Positions 1 to 7,461 of a stretch of 64,000 nt of DNA are shown here, piece after piece. How positions within the stretch are numbered: position 1 is the first letter of the stretch; the number at the start of each line of letters is the position of its first letter. Source of the stretch: JAGMES01 sp023128035. GTDB taxonomy: Bacteria; Bacillota; Halanaerobiia; DY22613. Position numbers and translations under genes: made by a program. The stretch covers positions 26,945-90,944 of the forward strand of contig DAOVRZ010000006.1 in the NCBI GenBank assembly GCA_030627905.1, given 5' to 3'. The notes below the pieces were generated by a model that saw only the letters and a list, made by a program, of their open reading frames with translations, was not told the origin of the DNA and did no database searches.

Positions 1-1233
1 GGAGCATTAACTAATGGAAGAGTAGAGATTGATAATTTTCTCATGGGTGAGGATTGTTTGCATACAGCAAAATTGATTCAAGATTTAGGAGTATCTGTGA
101 CGGTGAATCCTTCTATTAAGCAAGTAATTGTAGAAGGGGTGGGAAAAGATGGGCTCAAAGAATCCAACAAGGTTTTAAATGTTGGAAATGCTGGAACATT
201 GATTAGAATTGGTTCAGGCCTTCTTGCAGCTTGTCAAATGTTTTCTGTTGTTACAGGAGATGAATCCATTCGAGGGAGACCAATGAGGAGAATTGTTGAA
301 CCTTTGACACGAATGGGGGCACGGATTTGGGGACGTGAAGAGAATTCACTTGCGCCTTTAGCCATTCAGGGTGGCAGATTACAAGGGTACACTCATATTT
401 CAAAACATGCCAGTGCTCAGGTTAAATCAGCTATTCTTCTTGCAGGTCTTTTAGCAGAGAGTGGTGAGACAGTGGTTAAAGAACCTACTAAATCTCGTGA
501 CCATACTGAAAGGATGCTGAAATATCTTGGTGCAGATTTAGAAGTAGATGATAATACAGTTCAAATTAAACCACAAAATTATTTGCAAGCGAGACCTATC
601 TATGTTCCCGGAGATATTTCATCTGCTGCTTTTATTCTAGCAACTGCAATTTTAAAGACAGATTCAGAAGTAGTTATTAATAATGTCGGATATAATCCAA
701 CTAGAAATGGAATTATTCAGGTTCTCAAAATGATGGGAGGAGAGATTCGGATTTTTAATCAGCGTGAAGTAAATGGTGAACCTATTGTTGATTTAAGAAT
801 TACTCCATCTCAGTTGCATGGAATTCAATTAAACGGTTCTTTAATACCTAATGTTATTGATGAGATACCTATTATTGCTGTTCTTGCAACACAGGCTCAT
901 GGCAAAACTGTAATTTCTGAAGCGCAAGAACTACGGGTGAAAGAAAGTGATCGTATTCGAACGATTGTTGCTGGTTTACAAAAATTAGGTGCCAAAGTGG
1001 AAGAACGCTCAGATGGTATGATTATTGAAGGGCCGATTCAGCTAAAAGGTGGAGAGGTAGAAAGCTATGGAGATCATCGTATCGCAATGAGTCTGGTTGT
1101 TGCAGGGCTGGTAGCCGATGATGAGACTTTAATTAGGGATACAGATTGTATTAATACTTCATTTCCTGGTTTTATAGAGATTATACAAAGGATTACAGGT
1201 AAAAAGGCAATTTTTGAGATACATATAGAGTAG
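1..1233 (+). CDS. aroA: 3-phosphoshikimate 1-carboxyvinyltransferase (EPSP synthase), 5' end cut by window edge
   Basis: Transfers enolpyruvate from PEP to shikimate-3-phosphate in the cytoplasmic shikimate pathway (EC 2.5.1.19). The reading frame is open from base 1, so the true start lies upstream; the first Met in the window (position 43) sits inside the conserved NFLxGEDC region and is not the start. About 410 residues are visible, close to the usual 430. Family signatures appear in order: NAGTLIRIG, RPMRRIVEPLTRMGA, SAQVKSAILLAG, GDISSAAF, the ELRVKESDRI segment and GDHRIAMS near the C-terminus. MurA, the related enolpyruvyl transferase, is less likely because the shikimate-type KESDR and GDHRIAM motifs are present. 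It ends in TAG with no strong terminator directly behind it. The upstream aromatic pathway genes are outside the window. Confidence 0.95.
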   Translation, partial: GALTNGRVEIDNFLMGEDCLHTAKLIQDLGVSVTVNPSIKQVIVEGVGKDGLKESNKVLNVGNAGTLIRIGSGLLAACQMFSVVTGDESIRGRPMRRIVEPLTRMGARIWGREENSLAPLAIQGGRLQGYTHISKHASAQVKSAILLAGLLAESGETVVKEPTKSRDHTERMLKYLGADLEVDDNTVQIKPQNYLQARPIYVPGDISSAAFILATAILKTDSEVVINNVGYNPTRNGIIQVLKMMGGEIRIFNQREVNGEPIVDLRITPSQLHGIQLNGSLIPNVIDEIPIIAVLATQAHGKTVISEAQELRVKESDRIRTIVAGLQKLGAKVEERSDGMIIEGPIQLKGGEVESYGDHRIAMSLVVAGLVADDETLIRDTDCINTSFPGFIEIIQRITGKKAIFEIHIE

Positions 1234-1286
1234 TTCAGTATTCCATAATTTACATAGAGGAATTGCTGGATTTATCATTTTCACCA

Positions 1287-1295
1287 TGCTATAAT
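1287..1295 (+). promoter_or_regulatory. Extended -10 promoter TGnTATAAT
   Basis: TG at 1287-1288, one base, then TATAAT at 1290-1295 gives a perfect extended -10 element. No good -35 box is at 17 bp spacing, which is usual for extended -10 promoters. Transcription would start near 1302, directly before the structured leader and the ftsH-like operon. Confidence 0.55.
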
Positions 1296-1301
1296 TACAC
1301 A

Positions 1302-1392
1302 TGTTGAGAGGGTACTGTTTGGAAAAGAGTAGCTATTGCTTTGAAAAGCACTGTTCGTCTAGAACAGAATTAGCGAACTCTTTTCTTTTTCT
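1302..1392 (+). ncRNA. Multi-branched structured leader or small RNA ending in a U-rich tract
   Basis: An outer perfect 9-bp stem (1322-1330 with 1377-1385) encloses two hairpins: TGCTT/AAGCA with a TGAA loop (1337-1350) and CTGTTC/GAACAG with a 5-base loop (1351-1367). The outer stem runs into TTTTTCTT, so the unit could terminate transcription. It lies between an extended -10 promoter and the 1434 gene, which fits either a leader attenuator or a free-standing RNA of about 90 nt. I do not recognise it as a named riboswitch class. Confidence 0.4.
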
Positions 1393-1433
1393 TATTACGC
1401 ACATGAGTTTTATAATATTTTGAAAGGAGGACC

Positions 1434-1988
1434 ATGAACGTGTTTAAAGGAACTCGTATTGTAATTGTTCTTGTTGTTTTGGTTTTAGGACTTATTTCAA
1501 TCTTTGGTGCTCAATATTTTATAAAAACGTATCGATTTGAAGAACCATTTAAAGAAAAGGTCCTCGCTATCGAAGGGATTGATCAGGTAAATCTGATTGA
1601 TACAGAAGATGGAAAAAGAATTGTTCTAACTTTAGGCAATGCTGTAGTATTAGATGAGGCTTTTTTAAAGGTGGAGGAACTGGCCCATCAAAGTTTGAAA
1701 GGTAAAATTAAAATTGAAATTGAAGATCAAGCCAGTCCAACCATGAAAGATCTTTATCATGAGATGCATTTTGCAATTTATGAAGGGATAACCACTGGTT
1801 ATTTCACACAGATGGTAAAAAGAATTAATGAGATTGGGGCTGAAAATCAAGTTCAGGATTTAGATATCAAGATAGATCAAAATTATGTATATCTGAAATT
1901 AGTGAAAAACGGGGAGATGTATTCTAAAATAGTAACTCGTAATTTAGGAAATTTAAGTTATATCGGAGATCAGGGAGGTGAATTCTGA
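1434..1988 (+). CDS. Single-pass membrane protein of unknown function, FtsH-like operon partner
   Basis: I do not recognise the family. The 184-residue product begins with a short basic end and one hydrophobic helix (about residues 8-31), followed by a soluble domain of about 150 residues that would face the cell envelope. A strong ribosome site (AAAGGAGG) precedes the ATG. The stop codon overlaps the ATG of the downstream FtsH-like gene by one base, so the two are translationally coupled. FtsH proteins normally carry a periplasmic domain between their two N-terminal helices; the neighbour here lacks one, so this protein may act as a detached adaptor or envelope-side domain. That role is inference from context only. 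Confidence 0.75.
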   Translation: MNVFKGTRIVIVLVVLVLGLISIFGAQYFIKTYRFEEPFKEKVLAIEGIDQVNLIDTEDGKRIVLTLGNAVVLDEAFLKVEELAHQSLKGKIKIEIEDQASPTMKDLYHEMHFAIYEGITTGYFTQMVKRINEIGAENQVQDLDIKIDQNYVYLKLVKNGEMYSKIVTRNLGNLSYIGDQGGEF

Positions 1989-3487
1989 TGGTAAAAGAGG
2001 TTGGAATTGGCCTTGGTTTGGCGATTTTAATTTTTCTTGGATTTCAAGGGATAAATCTTTTTCCGTTTATCTTTTTTGTTGGAATGTCCTATGTACTTTT
2101 GACTATGTTAGATTCAAAAAATGGTGGAATTTCATCAAAACCGATTAGTAAACTTAAATCGAAAAAAACTTCTGATAGTATTCCAAAAGTTACGTTTGAG
2201 GATATTGGTGGTCAGGAAACAGCGAAAAAAGAGCTGATGGAAGCTTTGAATTTCATAAAAGATGCTGGTAAAATTAAAAAATTAGGGATTCGTCCTTTAA
2301 AGGGAATTCTTTTAAGTGGCCCTCCAGGTACTGGAAAAACTCTAATGGCTAAAGCCTCAGCTCAATTGACTGATTCGATCTTTTTTAGCGCTTCTGGTAG
2401 CGAATTTATTGAAATGTATGCAGGTGTTGGTGCTAAAAGGGTGCGTCAGCTTTTTTCTAAAGCAAGAGAGGCAGCAAGGAAAGCCAATTCAAATAATGCG
2501 ATTATTTTTATTGACGAGATTGAAGTTTTAGGTAGAAAACGTGGTTCTCATTCTAGTCATATGGAATATGATCAGACACTGAACCAACTTCTAGTGGAAA
2601 TGGATGGACTTTCTATTGATGATGAAGTGAAAATACTTGTTGTTGGTGCTACCAACCGAGCAGATATATTAGATCCAGCGATTCTCCGCCCAGGTCGTTT
2701 TGACAGAATTGTAAAAGTAGATTTGCCTGATAAGGAAGGTCGGAAACACATCTTAAATATTCACTTAGCAAATAAACCTTTGCATGAAGATGTGAACAGC
2801 GAAGATATTGCAAAAGAAACCTTTGGATTTTCTGGTGCTCACCTTGAAAGTTTGACAAATGAGGCCGCAATTCTGGCATGGCGTGAGAAAGAATTAAAAA
2901 TTGGGCAGAAACATTTTAAAGAAGCGGTAGATAAAGTAATGATGGGGGAAAAGTTGAACCGCAAACCTCAGGTTGAAGAGTTGCGGCGAATTGCAATTCA
3001 TGAAACTGGTCATGCATTGATCGGCGAAATGCTTCGTCCAGGCTCGGTTTCTACTATTACTATTACTTCTAGAGGCCAGGCTTTAGGCTATGTGCGTCAT
3101 AATCCACAAGATGATATTTATCTTTATACCCAAACCTATCTTGAAGATCAGGTTGCTATTTGTATAGCAGGTGCTGCAGCTGAAGAGATGATTCTTGGGA
3201 ACCGAAGTACTGGAGCTCGGAATGATTTTGAAAAAGCTACTGATCTGGCAAAACAGATTATTTTTTCTGGTATGACTTCTTTAGGTGTTGTTACTGAGAA
3301 AGATTTGCCAGCTAATTTAAAACATGAAGAAATGACTCGTATTCTTAAAGAACAAGAAGAAAGGGTAAAGAAAATTCTTGCCGATAAAACAGATGTAATT
3401 TTTTCTATTACGGAAAAGCTTCTTAAAGATGAAAGTTTTACAGGTGATGAATTACGAGAAATATTAAATGAAATTAAAGTTGCATAA
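1988..3487 (+). CDS. Compact FtsH-like membrane AAA+ zinc metalloprotease
   Basis: An ATP-dependent membrane-anchored protease of 499 residues; standard FtsH has about 600-650. Two hydrophobic segments (about 5-20 and 24-40) are joined by only a few residues, so the usual periplasmic domain is missing. The AAA+ module shows Walker A GPPGTGKT (111-118), Walker B IIFIDEIE (172-179) and the second region of homology ATNR...RPGRFDR (221-240). The M41 peptidase has HETGH (338-342) as HEXXH and the third zinc ligand Asp in RNDFEKATDL (D413). All catalytic residues are intact, so an active protease is expected. It is coupled to the upstream membrane protein gene and closed by a bidirectional terminator. 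It is probably an additional FtsH paralogue rather than the housekeeping copy, because of the missing domain. Confidence 0.9.
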   Translation: MVKEVGIGLGLAILIFLGFQGINLFPFIFFVGMSYVLLTMLDSKNGGISSKPISKLKSKKTSDSIPKVTFEDIGGQETAKKELMEALNFIKDAGKIKKLGIRPLKGILLSGPPGTGKTLMAKASAQLTDSIFFSASGSEFIEMYAGVGAKRVRQLFSKAREAARKANSNNAIIFIDEIEVLGRKRGSHSSHMEYDQTLNQLLVEMDGLSIDDEVKILVVGATNRADILDPAILRPGRFDRIVKVDLPDKEGRKHILNIHLANKPLHEDVNSEDIAKETFGFSGAHLESLTNEAAILAWREKELKIGQKHFKEAVDKVMMGEKLNRKPQVEELRRIAIHETGHALIGEMLRPGSVSTITITSRGQALGYVRHNPQDDIYLYTQTYLEDQVAICIAGAAAEEMILGNRSTGARNDFEKATDLAKQIIFSGMTSLGVVTEKDLPANLKHEEMTRILKEQEERVKKILADKTDVIFSITEKLLKDESFTGDELREILNEIKVA

Positions 3488-3491
3488 AATA

Positions 3492-3527
3492 AACCCGGAT
3501 TCAAAAAAAGTTGAATCCGGGTTTTAT
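3492..3527. terminator. Bidirectional terminator between convergent genes
   Basis: A perfect 13-bp stem (3492-3504 with 3511-3523) with a 6-base loop is flanked by A-rich and T-rich sides. It serves the FtsH-like gene on + and the amidase-like gene on -. Confidence 0.9.
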
Positions 3528-3549
3528 ATATTGAGTAGCAGTTATTATT

Positions 3550-4077
3550 TCACTGAAGTCCTTCTAATAAATATGAAATAAATTTCCAATCGGTTTTATT
3601 GCTAATCTTTGGATCTACAATCAACATAATAGCTGGATATGAAAGACCAGATAACCATACACCTTTTATAGGAATTAGTTTATAAGGAATATCTTCACTA
3701 TGAAAGTAAGCCGCTAATTGATAAGCTAGAGTAGAACCAAGTTGATTATATTCAATGAAAGCAGAATATTTTCCATGATGATGAATACCAAGAATAACGT
3801 CAGGATCAAACTCTTTTACATTTAAAATCTTTGCATTTTGTTTTACATAAGTTTCATTATCTTTTCTTGACAGAGCAAAACTTTTCAAATATTCTGAAAT
3901 AGTAGTTGCTAATTTTAAGTTTAACTCTTTTTCTGCATTATCTTCTATAATAAATCCCGTATCAGAACCTCCATGCATTGGATCAATGTAAATAGCTCTC
4001 TCTTCTGCAAATATGTTTGCACTTAAACTAAGTACTATTAAAGCTACAAAAAATGTTATCAAGAACTTTTTCATCAT
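3550..4077 (-). CDS. Secreted amidase_3-like protein, probably catalytically impaired
   Basis: A 175-residue protein with a signal peptide (about 1-24) and a short domain like N-acetylmuramoyl-L-alanine amidases of the amidase_3 family. IDPMHGG supplies the first zinc-binding His (H35), EKELNLKLA the Glu ligand (E49), and LGIHHHG the third ligand (H99 or H100). The C-terminal segment that should read VExGFxSN reads instead around LIVDPKISN, so the catalytic Glu appears lost. It may bind rather than cut peptidoglycan. AAGGAGG precedes two consecutive ATG codons; the second (4074) has the better spacing, so the start may be one codon later. It is transcribed away from the TyrR-like gene from its own sigma-A promoter. 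Confidence 0.75.
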   Translation of the reverse strand: MMKKFLITFFVALIVLSLSANIFAEERAIYIDPMHGGSDTGFIIEDNAEKELNLKLATTISEYLKSFALSRKDNETYVKQNAKILNVKEFDPDVILGIHHHGKYSAFIEYNQLGSTLAYQLAAYFHSEDIPYKLIPIKGVWLSGLSYPAIMLIVDPKISNKTDWKFISYLLEGLQ

Positions 4078-4097
4078 AACTCCTCCTTTTTTACATC

Positions 4098-4126
4098 ATT
4101 ATACTAATAATTAAATTAAAAGTCAA
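4098..4126 (-). promoter_or_regulatory. Sigma-A promoter of the amidase-like gene
   Basis: Reading the minus strand, TTGACT (4126-4121), a 17-bp spacer and TATAAT (4103-4098) form a near-consensus promoter about 20 bp upstream of the start codon. Confidence 0.8.
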
Positions 4127-4264
4127 TAGTTATTGCCTAGTAGATTGTTCTATAATAATTTCTTAGCATAGATAAAAGGAGGATTATAGCAAACCCCGAA
4201 TTAAATATTAGGATCTCAAACAATTACGCGCTATCTCAATGATTAAAGAAGGAGGAAAATAACT

Positions 4265-5809
4265 ATGATTAGGTGGAAGATTGTTACAGATAATAGAGTA
4301 GGGATGGTTCATGATGTTTTAAGAATTTTTTCTGAAGAAGAGATCAGTATTATTTCTATGGAAGTGATACCTGAACAAATTCATATAAAAATTGAAGAGA
4401 TAAATTTTGAGATTGTGAAGAAGTTATGGAATAGATTATATAGTATTCCTGGAGTTTCTGAAATATGTGACGTAGAAGTTTTACCTTATGAGGAGAGAGA
4501 ACAACAGTTGCGTACTGTTCTTAATTCAGTCAGTGAAGGGATTATAGCTGTTAATCTTGATGGAATGATAAAAACTATTAATCCAGCTGCTGAGAAAATT
4601 ATACTTAGATCTTCTGAGGAGTTATTAAACAAACCTATTCAAGAGGTGTTAGGTGAAAAGACACCTATCAGTTTAAGTTTGAAAAAGGGAAAGAACTATG
4701 ATAATTTAGAGATACGGGTTAAAACTCCTCAAGGTAGAACTCATTATTTAACTAGTGGCTGTCCTATTCGAGATGAACAGGAAAATATAATTGGAGCAGT
4801 AGCGGTATTGAAAGATATTGATCAGGTAAGACAGTTAGTTTATAAAGTTACTCAACCTTCAATGATTACTTTTGAGGATATTATTTATCAAAGTAAGGAA
4901 ATGGATCAGGTAGTTAAATTGGCTCAGAAGATTGCTTTGACTAATAGTACTGTTCTAATCCGCGGTGAGAGTGGCACAGGTAAAGAATTTTTTGCCAGAT
5001 CTATTCATATGGCTAGTATGCGAGTGGATAAGCCATTCTTGCCAATTAATTGTGGAGCTTTGCCTGATTCTTTATTAGAAAGTGAACTATTTGGCTATGA
5101 AGAAGGGACATTTACTGGGGGGAGTAAAGGTGGGAAGCAAGGGCTTTTTGAACTGGCCCAAGGGGGTACACTTTTTCTTGACGAAATTGGTGAACTCCCA
5201 ACAAAGTTGCAGGTTAAACTATTAAGAGTCCTTCAAGAAGGAAAAGTTCGGCGGGTAGGTGGTTTTAATGAACAGCCTATTGATGTAAGGATTATAGCTG
5301 CTACTAATAAAAATTTGGAGAAGATGATTGAACATAGTGAGTTTAGAGAAGACTTATATTATAGGTTAAATGTAATCCCTATTCATATTCCTCCACTTCG
5401 AATGCGTAAAGAGGATATTAATATTTTGGTTGAACATTTTTTAAAGACTTTTGTGGGAGAACTTTTGGAGATTGATGAAATGGCCTGGAAGGGTCTTATA
5501 GCATATGACTGGCCCGGAAATGTACGTGAACTGAGAAATGTTATCGAACGAGCAGTTCATCTAACAAATCATGATAAGATTTATTGGTCTGATCTTTTTC
5601 CTGAACATCCAGAGATTTTTCTTAAGAGTGAATCTGTCGAAATAAAAATTCATCAGATTTCAAGTTTTGAAGAAGTAGTAGGGATTGCAGAAAGGGCGCT
5701 ACTAAAAAAAGTGCTCAAAGAATATCATAGTTCTAGACAAATGGCAAAAGTTCTAGGAGTTTCTCATACTACTGTTATAAATAAATTAAAAAAGCATGAG
5801 TTATTATGA
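4265..5809 (+). CDS. TyrR-type sigma-54-dependent transcriptional activator (ACT-PAS-AAA+-HTH)
   Basis: A cytoplasmic regulator of 514 residues with the TyrR layout. It has an N-terminal ACT domain (about 1-72) for amino-acid sensing, a PAS domain (about 78-190) and a sigma-54 AAA+ module. The module carries Walker A GESGTGKE (234-241), a sigma-54 contact loop GTFTGG (281-286) in place of the canonical GAFTGA, and Walker B GTLFLDEIGE. A C-terminal helix-turn-helix (about 485-514, SRQMAKVLGVSHTTVINKL) is very like that of TyrR. Three TyrR-type palindromes and a sigma-54 promoter lie between this gene and methionine gamma-lyase, so it most likely activates that gene. The ligand cannot be read from sequence; an aromatic or sulfur amino acid is a guess. 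AAGGAGG supports the ATG start. Confidence 0.88.
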   Translation: MIRWKIVTDNRVGMVHDVLRIFSEEEISIISMEVIPEQIHIKIEEINFEIVKKLWNRLYSIPGVSEICDVEVLPYEEREQQLRTVLNSVSEGIIAVNLDGMIKTINPAAEKIILRSSEELLNKPIQEVLGEKTPISLSLKKGKNYDNLEIRVKTPQGRTHYLTSGCPIRDEQENIIGAVAVLKDIDQVRQLVYKVTQPSMITFEDIIYQSKEMDQVVKLAQKIALTNSTVLIRGESGTGKEFFARSIHMASMRVDKPFLPINCGALPDSLLESELFGYEEGTFTGGSKGGKQGLFELAQGGTLFLDEIGELPTKLQVKLLRVLQEGKVRRVGGFNEQPIDVRIIAATNKNLEKMIEHSEFREDLYYRLNVIPIHIPPLRMRKEDINILVEHFLKTFVGELLEIDEMAWKGLIAYDWPGNVRELRNVIERAVHLTNHDKIYWSDLFPEHPEIFLKSESVEIKIHQISSFEEVVGIAERALLKKVLKEYHSSRQMAKVLGVSHTTVINKLKKHELL

Positions 5810-5812
5810 TGT

Positions 5813-5930
5813 TGTAAAGAAAAAATTACAAAGTGTAAAAAAAAATTTACTTAACAAATAGGTACTAACTCCAAGTTGTTTCAGCTTTAATTGAGTTAGC
5901 TGAAAAGGAATTTGTAAAAAAAAATTTACA
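5813..5930 (+). promoter_or_regulatory. Three TyrR-like operator palindromes (upstream activating sites)
   Basis: Sites matching TGTAAA-N6-TTTACA lie at 5813-5830 (one mismatch in the right half), 5834-5851 (one mismatch in the last base) and 5913-5930 (perfect). The first two centres are 21 bp apart (two helical turns) and the third is 79 bp further on. All lie upstream of the sigma-54 promoter, as enhancer sites should. Confidence 0.75.
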
Positions 5931-6006
5931 AATTCAAACTTTTGTTTTAATTGACTAAATGGACAAACTTATGATAGCATTGGCTTTCTTGGCTTAATAG
6001 GTGATT

Positions 6007-6022
6007 TGGTATGAAATTTGCA
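6007..6022 (+). promoter_or_regulatory. Sigma-54 (-24/-12) promoter of methionine gamma-lyase
   Basis: TGGTAT-N5-TTGCA keeps the GG and GC dinucleotides at the exact -24/-12 spacing of TGGCAC-N5-TTGC. It lies 55 bp before the start codon and directly downstream of the TyrR-like boxes. Confidence 0.8.
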
Positions 6023-6076
6023 TACTCTAAGGGTAGATTAAGAAGTAAAATTTCGCTTTAATAGGAGGATATATTC

Positions 6077-7276
6077 ATGACAAAGAAACATCATTGCAAT
6101 GAAAATTGGGGTTTTGCAACTAAGGCCGTACATGTAGGTTCAGACCCTTGCCCTACAACAGGTGCACTCGCGGCTCCGATTTATCAAACTTCTACTTTTG
6201 TTTTTGAAAGTGCAGAGCAAGGAGCACGTCGTTTTGCAGGAGAGGAAGAGGGTTATATTTATACTAGACTTGGTAATCCAAGTCAACGAGCGTTAGAATT
6301 AAAGATAGCTAGCCTTGAAGGGGCTGATGATGCAATCGTAGTTGGTTCTGGTATAGCTGCTGTTTCTGGAGTTATCTTTAGTCTTACAAAACAGGGTGAT
6401 CACGTTGTTTCTTCTGATTCTATTTATGGATGCAGTCATTCGTTTTTATCACATGTGATCTCTGATTACGGAATTAATACTACTTTTGTTGATGTCACAA
6501 ATTTAGAAAAAATTGAAGCTGCAATTCAAGAGAATACAAAAGTTATCTATATTGAGTCTCCAGCAAATCCAACTCTAACTATAACTGATATCGAATGTGT
6601 AGTGGCTTTAAGTAAAAAGTATGGATGTAAAGTAGTTATTGATAACACCTTTGCTTCTCCTTATCTTCAGAACCCTCTGAAAATGGGAGTAGATGTAGTG
6701 TTACATAGTGCTACCAAATATATTAATGGACATGGTGATGTTATTGCTGGAATTATTTTAGGGGATCAAGAATTTATTGATGGTTGTAGAGGAAGAGCTA
6801 TTAAAGATATCGGTGGTGTAATCAGCCCATTTAATTGCTTTTTGATTTCTCGAGGACTAAAAACATTGCCAATTCGGATGGAAAAGACTTGCGATAACGC
6901 AATGAAAATTGCTGAATATTTAGAAAGTCATCCAAAAGTAGAAAGAGTTTTTTATCCTGGTCTTAAGAGTCATCCACAACACGATTTAGCTAAAAAGCAA
7001 ATGAGAGGTTTTGGTGGTATTATTGCTTTTGAACTAGAGGGTGGTTTAGAAGCAGGTAAAATTTTAATGAATAGTGTTGAAATGCTCAAATTAGCTGTTA
7101 GTCTTGGTGATCTGGATACATTGATGCAGCATCCTGCTTCCATGACTCATGCTGTTATTCCGCATGAAGAAAGATTAGCTGCAGGAATTACCGATGGCTT
7201 AGTTAGAATATCTGCTGGAATAGAAGATGTAGAAGATATTATTGCAGACTTAGAACAAGCTTTGGCTAAGTTGTAA
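6077..7276 (+). CDS. megL: Methionine gamma-lyase
   Basis: A PLP-dependent enzyme of the Cys/Met-metabolism family that cleaves L-methionine to methanethiol, 2-oxobutyrate and ammonia (EC 4.4.1.11). The length of 399 residues is typical. The PLP lysine is K214 in SATKYINGHGD, D189 (VIDNTF) is the ring-nitrogen Asp, and the YTRLGNP phosphate loop is near 62-68. The segment SIYGCSHSFLS carries Cys119, the active-site cysteine that separates methionine gamma-lyases from cystathionine lyases. The C-terminal half (AVSLGD, QHPASMTH, RISAGIED) is fully conserved. AGGAGG precedes the ATG. The sigma-54 promoter and TyrR-like boxes upstream point to control by the adjacent activator, and a terminator follows. 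Cystathionine gamma-lyase remains a possible secondary activity. Confidence 0.9.
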   Translation: MTKKHHCNENWGFATKAVHVGSDPCPTTGALAAPIYQTSTFVFESAEQGARRFAGEEEGYIYTRLGNPSQRALELKIASLEGADDAIVVGSGIAAVSGVIFSLTKQGDHVVSSDSIYGCSHSFLSHVISDYGINTTFVDVTNLEKIEAAIQENTKVIYIESPANPTLTITDIECVVALSKKYGCKVVIDNTFASPYLQNPLKMGVDVVLHSATKYINGHGDVIAGIILGDQEFIDGCRGRAIKDIGGVISPFNCFLISRGLKTLPIRMEKTCDNAMKIAEYLESHPKVERVFYPGLKSHPQHDLAKKQMRGFGGIIAFELEGGLEAGKILMNSVEMLKLAVSLGDLDTLMQHPASMTHAVIPHEERLAAGITDGLVRISAGIEDVEDIIADLEQALAKL

Positions 7277-7293
7277 TTTTGTTATCTTTTTGC

Positions 7294-7327
7294 AAAAAAA
7301 GGCATCTCGCCTGAGGTGTCTTTTTTT
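7294..7327 (+). terminator. Rho-independent terminator after methionine gamma-lyase
   Basis: Stem GGCATCTC/GAGGTGTC (7301-7308 with 7313-7320, with two G-U pairs), preceded by seven A and followed by seven T. Confidence 0.85.
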
Positions 7328-7337
7328 ACTTTTTCTA

Positions 7338-7366
7338 TTGACTTTCTTTTAAAAAAAAATTACAAT
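7338..7366 (+). promoter_or_regulatory. Sigma-A promoter of the first decarboxylase
   Basis: TTGACT (7338-7343), a 17-bp spacer and TACAAT (7361-7366). It lies just past the preceding terminator and leaves a leader of about 90 nt. Confidence 0.7.
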
Positions 7367-7461
7367 AAGAAAGATTGGATATGTTAAATGTAATAATGTA
7401 ATGCACAATTCTAGGGTTAAGCCTTTTAAATATAGCACTAAAGTTAAAAGAGGTGATTATC

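Noticed and set aside
4151..4156. TATAAT as promoter of the TyrR-like gene
   Set aside because: No -35 box at correct spacing and no TG extension; the gene's promoter is unresolved.
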